Positions 8,236-14,911 of a DNA stretch of 24,798 nt are shown piece after piece (position 1 is the first letter of the stretch; every line of letters starts with the position of its first letter). The DNA comes from Rhizobiaceae bacterium. Its GTDB lineage: Bacteria > Pseudomonadota > Alphaproteobacteria > Rhizobiales > Rhizobiaceae. The translations under genes were made by a program, and so were the position numbers. The notes beneath the pieces were generated by a model. The model ran no database searches. It had not been told where the DNA came from and saw only the letters and a list, made by a program, of their open reading frames with translations. The DNA is taken from the NCBI GenBank assembly GCA_021648425.1, contig JAKISV010000020.1:1-24798 (forward strand). Reading direction: 5' to 3'.

Positions 8236-8574
8236 TTATCTGCACACCCTTACATTAGACACTGTTTGTCCTCCCCACCGATCGTATTCGACGATTTGTT
8301 TCCAATAGCAGGAGCGTACTTGCGGCTGATACACCGGTGGTTGGTAGATAGGCCGTTGGTAAACAGGCTGTTGATAGACCGGCTGCTGATAAACTGGTTG
8401 GCGACGATTATTTCTGGCGATGGCTCCACCAATTATGCCGCCAATTATACCACCAACAATTGCGTGGCCGATTTCGTGAGTTGCATTGGCTGGTGTGGTA
8501 AAGCCGAGCGTTCCAACGAAGACAGCAATTGAAAGCGCGCCAGCTGTTGCAAGATTATTGAATTTGAATTGCAT
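8236..8574 (-). CDS. Small secreted glycine-zipper protein with PVYQ repeats
   Basis: 112 residues. A signal peptide (hydrophobic to about residue 30, ANA|THE cleavage) is followed by a glycine-zipper membrane-like segment (VGGIIGGIIGGAIA, about residues 40-53), then proline/tyrosine/glutamine repeats of the form PVYQQ (about 60-85), and a C-terminal module with two cysteines (SCYWKQIVEYDRWGGQ...VCR). Short proteins with this plan are common in Rhizobiales and are thought to sit at the outer membrane or cell surface; no function is known to me. It lies between the tRNA-Gly and the tRNA-Gly fragment, pointing back towards the tRNA. It could be cargo of a lost element or an old resident gene. 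Confidence 0.75.
   Translation of the reverse strand: MQFKFNNLATAGALSIAVFVGTLGFTTPANATHEIGHAIVGGIIGGIIGGAIARNNRRQPVYQQPVYQQPVYQRPIYQPPVYQPQVRSCYWKQIVEYDRWGGQTVSNVRVCR
8326..8400. repeat. 15-bp tandem repeat, five imperfect units, in the PVYQ region
   Basis: Units of 15 bases start at 8326, 8341, 8356, 8371 and 8386 (for example TTGGTAAACAGGCTG and TTGATAGACCGGCTG). Each encodes five residues of the P-[VI]-Y-Q-x type on the minus strand. In-frame unit gain or loss would change the length of the repeat region. Confidence 0.8.
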
Positions 8575-8929
8575 GATATTGTGTTCCTTTGTGAAACGGG
8601 CACCCCTGAGCCGAAATTTCTGTTGCTAAGAGTGTGCCAATGTATTTGCTGCAATACAAGGTTTATGTTGCAATGTTGTTTATGGTTAGTAAATTCTGGT
8701 AAATTTTACGCCATTGGTATTTCAGAACTAAATTTTGATGCCTGCAAATTGGAGTTACCTGCATTAAAATTGCATTCCCTATACCCGCTCCAGAAACCGT
8801 GTAAACCAACTTGTCATTTTCAATTTTCATGTTCTTGCAAATACCCGGTGTTTTGTGCAACCATGTTGAAGATTGAATGGCCGGGAGAAAAAATCATACC
8901 GTGCAATTTTGTTCCCAGGGAGGGGAATT
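8575..8929 (+). promoter_or_regulatory. 355-base non-coding region upstream of the aromatic-uptake/box operon, rich in TGCA
   Basis: No convincing gene is present. The A+T-rich region holds eight TGCA tetramers (at 8650, 8669, 8743, 8760, 8771, 8836, 8856 and 8902), all followed by A or T. Two form TGCATT-N5-TGCATT at 8760-8776, one helical turn apart. GTAAATTTTAC (8699-8709) is a short inverted repeat. The promoter of the downstream operon should lie here, but I cannot pick -35/-10 boxes with confidence. TGCA repeats are known parts of BzdR/BoxR operators in benzoate-degrading Azoarcus, from memory; their role here is inference. Confidence 0.35.
8774..8793 (+). repeat. Direct repeat copy 2: tRNA-Gly 3'-end fragment (possible attachment-site scar)
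   Basis: ATTCCCTATACCCGCTCCAG repeats the last 20 bases of the tRNA-Gly region (8125-8144) with one mismatch, 649 bases downstream and in the same orientation. No other part of the tRNA is present beside it, so it is not a tRNA pseudogene duplicated whole. Confidence 0.7.
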
Positions 8930-10120
8930 ATGAACAAGACATTTAGTGCTGCGCTGGCAGCTACACTTATTGCCGGCCTGTCCGGTACAGCATTTGCTCA
9001 AACCAAGGAAGTTAAAATCGGCTACGTGACTACACTCACGACCGGTGGTGCAGCAATTGGCAAGCCAATGGAAACTGCGGTTAACCTCGCAGTTGAACAT
9101 ATGGGCGGCAAGATGGGTGATTTTGATATCAAGGTTATTTTTGGTGATGATGGCTTTAAGCCAGAAACCGGAAAACAGGTGACAGATAAACTTGTCAAAC
9201 AAGACAATGTCGATTTTGTAGCCGGTTATATCTGGAGCAATGTGCTATTGGCATCGCGTAAAAGTGTACTGGATGCAGGCAAGTTCCTGATTTCCTCCAA
9301 TGCCGGGCCTTCGCCGGTCGCTGGAAAATTGTGCAATGAAAACTTCTTTTCCACCTCCTGGCAAAATGACCAGAACCCGATGGCAATGGGTGAAGTATTA
9401 AACCAGCGTGGCGTGAAATCACTATACGTGATGTCGCCAAACTATGCGGCTGGCAAGAACATGGTGACGGGTCTTGAGCGTACGTTCAAAGGCGAAATTT
9501 TGGGCAAGGACTTTACCAAATGGCCTGGGCAGCTTGATTTTTCCGCTGAACTGGCAAAGGCAAAAGCGTCAGGCGCCGAAGCGATTTTCGTGTTTTATCC
9601 CGGTAAAGCAGGCGGCGCATTTGTTCAGCAATACCAGCAGGCCGGTTTGAAAGGTGTGATGGATTTGTACACGGTATTTACCATTGATGCTGTTTCACTG
9701 CCACGGTTCCAGAAGGCCAATTTTGAAGGTGTGCTTGGTTCATTCCAGACTATGTTCTGGTCACCGGATATGGACAACGAGCAAAACAAGCGTTTTGTTG
9801 CAAGCTATAAAGAAAAGACCGGCCAGTATCCGCCACATTATGCAGCCCAGGCTTATGACACGATGTATCTGATCAAATCTGCGGTGGAAGCTTCCGGTGG
9901 TGATTTGAAAAACATGGATGCCATGCGCGCGGCGATGAAGTCTGCGAGTTTCCCTTCTGTTCGCGGAGAATTCACCTATGGCAACAACAATATGCCAATC
10001 CAGAATTTTTATCTGCGCGAAGTCGTAAAAGATGATGATGGGGATTGGACAACTAAAATCGTTTCGACGGTTTTTGAAAAACATCAGGACCCGTATGCAG
10101 CCGAATGTCCGTTAAAATAA
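8930..10120 (+). CDS. Branched-chain-amino-acid-type ABC transporter substrate-binding protein, probably for an aromatic compound
   Basis: 396 residues from ATG 8930, which follows a strong AGGGAGGGG site. The signal peptide ends at about residue 23 (AFA|QT). The mature part is a type-I periplasmic binding fold (Peripla_BP_6): an opening VKIGYVTTLTTGGAAIG, VDFVAGYIWSNVLLA, ISSNAGPS, and a PPHYAAQAYDTMYLIKSAVE hinge-side segment. Binding proteins of this family bind leucine-type amino acids, but many alphaproteobacterial members bind aromatic acids or other small molecules. The operon with ring-attack genes supports an aromatic ligand here, by context only. It is the first gene of a 13-gene run and is followed by a hairpin that may boost its own expression. 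Confidence 0.85.
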   Translation: MNKTFSAALAATLIAGLSGTAFAQTKEVKIGYVTTLTTGGAAIGKPMETAVNLAVEHMGGKMGDFDIKVIFGDDGFKPETGKQVTDKLVKQDNVDFVAGYIWSNVLLASRKSVLDAGKFLISSNAGPSPVAGKLCNENFFSTSWQNDQNPMAMGEVLNQRGVKSLYVMSPNYAAGKNMVTGLERTFKGEILGKDFTKWPGQLDFSAELAKAKASGAEAIFVFYPGKAGGAFVQQYQQAGLKGVMDLYTVFTIDAVSLPRFQKANFEGVLGSFQTMFWSPDMDNEQNKRFVASYKEKTGQYPPHYAAQAYDTMYLIKSAVEASGGDLKNMDAMRAAMKSASFPSVRGEFTYGNNNMPIQNFYLREVVKDDDGDWTTKIVSTVFEKHQDPYAAECPLK

Positions 10121-10143
10121 CGCTATAGGCTGTAGCAATAAAC

Positions 10144-10163
10144 CGGCCGGGGAAACCCGGCCG
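10144..10163 (+). terminator. Hairpin after the binding-protein gene (partial terminator/attenuator)
   Basis: CGGCCGGG, a GAAA tetraloop and CCCGGCCG form a perfect 8-bp stem, followed by ATTTCTTTC. It lies 24 bases after the binding-protein stop and before livH. The weak T-tract suggests partial read-through, giving more binding protein than permease. Confidence 0.7.
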
Positions 10164-10199
10164 ATTTCTTTCCCCTGATCTCACTGCGGACGGTTTCTC

Positions 10200-11123
10200 G
10201 TGGACACAACTCTTTTGTTCATTCAAACGCTCAACGGCATTCAGTTGGGCCTGTTGCTATTTCTTGTTGCGTCCGGTCTGACGCTGGTTTTTGGCATCCT
10301 GGATTTTGTGAATCTGGCCCACGGGTCGCTCTATATGATTGGCGCATTTGTTGCTGCCTCCCTGACGTTTGTTACCGGTAATTTTCTGATTGCAATGATT
10401 TTGGCGCTGCCTGTTACCGCTGCAGTTGGGTACGTGATCGAGCGCACAATTATTCGCAGTCTATATGAACGTGATCATCTTGATCAGGTGCTTGGCACAT
10501 TCGGGCTGATTCTGGTGATTGACACTTTAGCCCATCTGATCTGGGGGCCGGAAGGGATAGCAGTGCCGTTGCCCGATTGGTTGAACGGGCAGGTGGAGCT
10601 GTTTACAGGCGTTGTTGTTCCCACCTATCGACTGCTGATCATAGCCACCGGCCTTGCCGTAGCCGCAGGGCTTTTCTGGCTGGTAAATTACACCCGTCTT
10701 GGCATGTTGATCAGGGCTGGAGCTTCCAACCGCACAATGGTTTCTGCCCTGGGAATTGATATTCAGATGCTGTTTGCGCTGGTGTTTGCGCTGGGGGCTG
10801 TACTGGCCGGGTTAGCGGGAATGCTGGTTGCGCCTATCACCGAAGCAGCAATTGGCATGGGCGGTGATATTATTATTACGGCATTTGTGGTGATTATCAT
10901 CGGCGGCATAGGTTCGATGAAAGGTGCTTTTATTGCCGCTTTGATTGTCGGGTTGATTGATACGCTTGGCCGTTCGTTTCTGGATGATTTATTCAAACTG
11001 GTGATGAGCACCGAGGCAGCCGAGAGTTCTGCGCCTGCAGTATCAGCAATGCTGGTTTATATCCTGATGGCGTTGGTGCTGGCCTTCAAGCCGTCGGGTC
11101 TTTTCCCGCCCAAGGTGCGTTAG
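10200..11123 (+). CDS. livH: Branched-chain-amino-acid-type ABC transporter permease, LivH family
   Basis: 307 residues, starting with GTG at 10200. A hydrophobic protein of about eight membrane segments with LivH features: LVFGILDFVNLAHGSLYMIGAF near the N-terminus (residues about 29-50), YTRLGMLIRAGASNRTMVSALGID (the EAA-loop region) and VVIIIGGIGSMKGAFIAALIVGL near the C-terminus. It forms the inner-membrane channel with LivM. The gap to livM is 3 bases. No clear Shine-Dalgarno precedes the GTG, so the start is supported mainly by family alignment (the protein begins at the expected point). Confidence 0.9.
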   Translation: MDTTLLFIQTLNGIQLGLLLFLVASGLTLVFGILDFVNLAHGSLYMIGAFVAASLTFVTGNFLIAMILALPVTAAVGYVIERTIIRSLYERDHLDQVLGTFGLILVIDTLAHLIWGPEGIAVPLPDWLNGQVELFTGVVVPTYRLLIIATGLAVAAGLFWLVNYTRLGMLIRAGASNRTMVSALGIDIQMLFALVFALGAVLAGLAGMLVAPITEAAIGMGGDIIITAFVVIIIGGIGSMKGAFIAALIVGLIDTLGRSFLDDLFKLVMSTEAAESSAPAVSAMLVYILMALVLAFKPSGLFPPKVR

Positions 11124-11126
11124 AAA

Positions 11127-12104
11127 ATGGGAACGCTGAGAAAAAAGGGTACGCTGACAATTGTCGTTATGGCAGCGCTTGCGATTTTACCTCCTATATT
11201 GTTGTGGAGCGGACAGGCGTTTTATCTGGATCTGGCAACCAGACTGGTAATTCTGGCAATTGCAGCGGTCAGTCTAAATCTCATTTTGGGCTATGGCGGA
11301 ATGGCATCATTTGGCCATGCGGCCTTTATCGGTATTGGTGCCTATGCAGTGGGCATTCCCGTCTATCATAATACTTACGGTGAGTTCGAAATCATCGCTT
11401 CTTACAGCGGCCTGTTTCAAATTGCCCTGGCCGTGGGTATTTCCGCGCTGTTTGCCCTGATTACCGGCATGATATGCCTGCGCACCAAGGGTGTTTATTT
11501 TATCATGATCACCATGGCGTTTGCGCAAATGGTGTTTTACCTGTTTGTATCACTGGATATTTATGGCGGTGATGACGGGCTGGTTATTGATATTCGCTCT
11601 GAACTACCATTGGTAAATCTGGATTCGCCACTGCAACTGTATCTGCTGGCCTATGGGTCACTGGTGGTAGCGATGCTGATTGTACGCACGATTACCCGTT
11701 CACAGTTCGGCATGGTTTTGCAGGGAGCTAAAGGTAACAATGAGCGGGTGGTAACGCTTGGGTATAATACCTATGCCTATCGGCTTACAGCCTATGTGAT
11801 TTCAGGTGCGATGGCTGGTTATGCTGGCGCATTACTGGGTAATTTCACTACCTTTATTTCTCCCGAAATGATGGGTTGGACGCGGTCGGGCGAACTGATG
11901 TTCATGGTCATTCTGGGGGGAGCTGCAACCACCATCGGGCCGGTACTGGGTTCGCTTGTATTTATTGTTATTGAAGAAGTATTTTCTTCTTTCACTATCT
12001 ACTGGCATCTGCCTTTTGGCATTATGCTGATTATCATTGTTTTATATGTGCGTGGCGGCCTGGTTGGTTTAATAACCGGCGGCAAAAAAAAGCGGGGGAA
12101 ATAA
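11127..12104 (+). CDS. livM: Branched-chain-amino-acid-type ABC transporter permease, LivM family
   Basis: 325 residues. It shows the LivM pattern: LNLILGYGGMASFGHAAFIGIGAYA (about residues 50-75), ITGMICLRTKGVYFIMITMAFAQM, SQFGMVLQGAKGNNERVVTLGYN and the C-terminal TRSGELMFMVILGGAATTIGPVLGS. There are about nine membrane segments. It partners LivH. The gap to livG is a single base, so translation is probably coupled. Confidence 0.9.
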   Translation: MGTLRKKGTLTIVVMAALAILPPILLWSGQAFYLDLATRLVILAIAAVSLNLILGYGGMASFGHAAFIGIGAYAVGIPVYHNTYGEFEIIASYSGLFQIALAVGISALFALITGMICLRTKGVYFIMITMAFAQMVFYLFVSLDIYGGDDGLVIDIRSELPLVNLDSPLQLYLLAYGSLVVAMLIVRTITRSQFGMVLQGAKGNNERVVTLGYNTYAYRLTAYVISGAMAGYAGALLGNFTTFISPEMMGWTRSGELMFMVILGGAATTIGPVLGSLVFIVIEEVFSSFTIYWHLPFGIMLIIIVLYVRGGLVGLITGGKKKRGK

Positions 12105-12105
12105 T

Positions 12106-12849
12106 TTGCAACCCTTGTTAAAAATTACCGGCCTGAAAAAGAGTTTTGGCGGTGTCACAGCTACTGACGATGTTAATCTGGAAGTGGAGGAGGGTGAACT
12201 TCACGCCATTATCGGTCCAAATGGTGCCGGCAAAACCACGCTGATTGCTCAATTGTGCGGGGCGCTTAAACCCGATGGCGGGGCGATCAGTTTTAATGGC
12301 AACGATATTACATCCAAACCAGCCCATAGCCGTGCCGGTCTTGGAATTACACGCTCTTATCAGATCACATCGCTTTTGATGGATATGAGCGTCATCGATA
12401 ATGTTGCTTTAGCAGTGCAGGCGCGAAGCGGCCATTCATTCCGGTTTTTGAAAGCGGCACGCAATATCAGTCATTTGCGTGATGAGGCGATGATAGCATT
12501 GGGGCAGGTGGGGCTGGATAAACGCGCTGACGACAATACCAGAGAACTCTCGCATGGAGAGCACCGGCAGTTGGAAATTGCCGTGGCGCTGGCATCGAAT
12601 GCCAAACTCATGCTGCTGGACGAACCCATGGCGGGGCTGGGACCAGAAGAATCCAAAACGATGATTGAATTTCTCAAAAGCCTGAAAGGCAAACGCACAA
12701 TTTTGCTGATCGAGCATGATATGGATGCAGTGTTTGCCCTGGCTGACCGCATTTCTGTACTGGTTTATGGCCGGATTATCGCCACGGGTGCGCCTGATGA
12801 AATACGTTTCAATGATGATGTGCGCCATGCCTATCTGGGGGAGGAGTAA
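12106..12849 (+). CDS. livG: Branched-chain-amino-acid-type ABC transporter ATP-binding protein, LivG family
   Basis: 247 residues with a TTG start at 12106, preceded by GGGGGA and one base after livM. Walker A GPNGAGKTT (37-45), RSYQ Q-loop (about 82-86), signature LSHGE (148-152), Walker B LMLLDE (168-173) and switch H204 in IEHDMD are intact. The GITRSYQ segment after a long helical insert is typical of LivG. It is one half of the importer's ATPase pair. Confidence 0.9.
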   Translation: MQPLLKITGLKKSFGGVTATDDVNLEVEEGELHAIIGPNGAGKTTLIAQLCGALKPDGGAISFNGNDITSKPAHSRAGLGITRSYQITSLLMDMSVIDNVALAVQARSGHSFRFLKAARNISHLRDEAMIALGQVGLDKRADDNTRELSHGEHRQLEIAVALASNAKLMLLDEPMAGLGPEESKTMIEFLKSLKGKRTILLIEHDMDAVFALADRISVLVYGRIIATGAPDEIRFNDDVRHAYLGEE

Positions 12850-12851
12850 TC

Positions 12852-13553
12852 ATGTTGAAAGTGCGTGATCTGGTTACCCATTATGGCAGTTCCCAGGCTT
12901 TGTTTGGTGTCAATCTGGATGTTGGAACCGGTGAAGTGGCAACGCTACTTGGCCGCAACGGCATGGGTAAAACCACAACAATCAATTCAATTATGGGTAT
13001 TATCGCGGCCAGTTCCGGGTCTATCAGCTTTGATGACGTGCAGCTTGTGGGGCGCGCTTCGTTCAAGATTGCTAATCTGGGGCTGGGGCTTGTACCCGAA
13101 GGCAGGCAGATATTTCCAAATCTGTCGTTGCGCGAAAACCTGGTGGCTACCGCCAGCAATCATCTGAATGCGGCCAATCCCTGGACGATTGAGCGGGTAT
13201 TTGAAATGTTTCCAGAGCTGGAACAGCGCCGCACTTCGATGGGCAACCTTTTGTCGGGCGGCGAGCAGCAAATGCTGGCCATTGGCCGCGCATTAATGAC
13301 CAACCCCAAATTACTGTTGCTGGATGAGGCGACTGAAGGACTGGCGCCTCTTATTCGCCAGAAAATCTGGGCGGCAATCAGCATGATACGTGAAGAGGGA
13401 TTATCAATTCTGGTGGTTGATAAGAACCTGAAGGATTTACTGAAAATTGCCGATCGCAATCACATTATTGAGCGCGGAAAAATTGTCTGGAATGGCTCAA
13501 GCGACGAATTGCGCAAAGACAGGGATGCGTTACATCGCTATCTTGGGGTATAA
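12852..13553 (+). CDS. livF: Branched-chain-amino-acid-type ABC transporter ATP-binding protein, LivF family
   Basis: 233 residues, two bases after livG with GGAGGAG upstream. Walker A GRNGMGKTT (34-42), LivF-typical VPEGRQIFPNLSLRENL (81-97), signature LSGGE (134-138) and Walker B LLLLDE (154-159) are present. At the switch position the sequence reads VVDKN (188-192) where most LivF proteins have VEQN; this variant is known to me from other members, and LivF generally lacks the switch His, so it is probably functional. The second ATPase of the importer. Confidence 0.9.
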   Translation: MLKVRDLVTHYGSSQALFGVNLDVGTGEVATLLGRNGMGKTTTINSIMGIIAASSGSISFDDVQLVGRASFKIANLGLGLVPEGRQIFPNLSLRENLVATASNHLNAANPWTIERVFEMFPELEQRRTSMGNLLSGGEQQMLAIGRALMTNPKLLLLDEATEGLAPLIRQKIWAAISMIREEGLSILVVDKNLKDLLKIADRNHIIERGKIVWNGSSDELRKDRDALHRYLGV

Positions 13554-13554
13554 T

Positions 13555-13567
13555 CAGACCGGGTCTG
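13555..13567. repeat. Short perfect inverted repeat between livF and the Rieske gene
   Basis: CAGACC-G-GGTCTG, two bases after the livF stop. It is too short, and without a T-tract, for a terminator; it could be an operator or mRNA-processing hairpin, or chance. Confidence 0.3.
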
Positions 13568-13591
13568 TCACATTTATAGGAAATTTCAGCG

Positions 13592-14905
13592 ATGATGAGT
13601 CAGGAGAGAAACGATGAAATTACGCTGGTGGGTAGCGCACATCCAGCCGGTGAAGTTCTGCGCCAATACTGGATGCCGGCAGCACTCAGTGATGAATTAG
13701 CCGGTAATCGCCCGGTTGTGCCGGTAACGCTGTTGGGCGAAAAACTGGTGTTGTTTCGCAACGAAAATGGTGCGCTTGGCCTGATTGGCCGCCACTGCCC
13801 GCACCGTGGTGCTGACATGTGTTACGGGCGTCTTGAAGATAACGGCCTGCGCTGTCCTTTTCACGGCTGGCACTTTGATGTCAGCGGACAATGCGTTGAA
13901 CAACCAGCTGAACCCGAGGGTTCTCATATGCACGAGCAGATCAAAACCACTGCATACCCGGTGGTAGAAAAGAACGGCATCGTGTGGGCATACATGGGAA
14001 AGGGCGAAGCGCCGCAATTTCCTGCACTTGATTGTTTCAATGCTCCCCACAGCCATGTTTTTGCATTCAAAGGCAAATGGGAGTGCAATTGGCTACAGGC
14101 GCTTGAAGTGGGTATTGACCCCGCGCACGCATCGTTTCTGCACCGGTTTTTGCAGGACGAAGACCCCAAAGACAGTTATGGCAAACAGTTTCGCGATACG
14201 GCGGCCGGGACGGATATTCCCATGACCCGCATATTGCGCGAATTTCCAAGGCCGCAAATTAATGTGGAAGATACCGAATACGGGCTTCGGCTTATTTCAT
14301 TGCGTGAACTCGATAACGGCAAAACCCATGTGCGTGTTACCAACCAGATTTTCCCTTGTGCAATTACAATTCCAATGTCCAGAGAAATGACGATTACCCA
14401 GTGGCATGTGCCCATTGATGACCATAATTGTTACTGGTATTCGATGTTTACCTCATTTGGAGAACCGGTAGACAAGGACAAAATGCGCGAACAAAGATTG
14501 CGCGAACATTCTCTTCCTGATTATGCGCCACTCAAAAACAAGCGCAATGATTATGGCTACGACCCCGCTGAACAAGACAGCGTCACTTACACCGGCATGG
14601 GCCTTGATATCAATGTCCATGACCAGTGGGCAGTTGAAGGGATGGGGGAAATTCAAGATAGAACCCATGAACATCTTGGTAAATCCGATGTGGCAATCAT
14701 CGCTTATCGCAAAAAACTGCGCGGGGCGATTGATGAACTGGCAAAAGGCAATTTTGATAAATTGCCAATGGGGTCAACTGATGCTGCTTCAATCAAAGGG
14801 CCGGTTTCAATTGATACGCTTGCGCCCAGTGACAGCTGGAAAAATTCCTGGCGTGAGGCGGATAGCGAACGGCGCAAGGCATGTGGCTGGGATGCAGGAT
14901 TGTGA
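13592..14905 (+). CDS. Rieske non-heme iron oxygenase, phthalate-dioxygenase-like alpha subunit
   Basis: 437 residues. The N-terminal Rieske domain ligates a 2Fe-2S cluster through C69-P-H71 and C88-PF-H91 (CPHRGADMC, CPFHGW). The catalytic domain has the mononuclear-iron motif D176-x2-H179-x4-H184 (GIDPAHASFLH), and the C-terminal IQDRTHEHLGKSD segment is characteristic of the phthalate 4,5-dioxygenase / 3-chlorobenzoate dioxygenase group. It would hydroxylate or dealkylate an aromatic substrate in the cytoplasm with O2 and electrons from a reductase. No dedicated reductase gene is in the operon. Starts ATG-ATG at 13592; AGGA lies upstream. The GS-like gene follows after 6 bases, suggesting a shared step. 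Confidence 0.9.
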   Translation: MMSQERNDEITLVGSAHPAGEVLRQYWMPAALSDELAGNRPVVPVTLLGEKLVLFRNENGALGLIGRHCPHRGADMCYGRLEDNGLRCPFHGWHFDVSGQCVEQPAEPEGSHMHEQIKTTAYPVVEKNGIVWAYMGKGEAPQFPALDCFNAPHSHVFAFKGKWECNWLQALEVGIDPAHASFLHRFLQDEDPKDSYGKQFRDTAAGTDIPMTRILREFPRPQINVEDTEYGLRLISLRELDNGKTHVRVTNQIFPCAITIPMSREMTITQWHVPIDDHNCYWYSMFTSFGEPVDKDKMREQRLREHSLPDYAPLKNKRNDYGYDPAEQDSVTYTGMGLDINVHDQWAVEGMGEIQDRTHEHLGKSDVAIIAYRKKLRGAIDELAKGNFDKLPMGSTDAASIKGPVSIDTLAPSDSWKNSWREADSERRKACGWDAGL

Positions 14906-14911
14906 GACAAA

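Noticed and set aside
8774..8793. A third, complete tRNA gene
   Set aside because: Only the 3' 20 bases match; no D-arm, anticodon arm or 5' acceptor strand lies upstream.
8569..8946. Open frame of about 125 codons across the non-coding region before the binding-protein gene
   Set aside because: Cysteine-rich, low-complexity translation with no ribosome site, overlapping both the TGCA-rich region and the tRNA-like repeat; not family-like.
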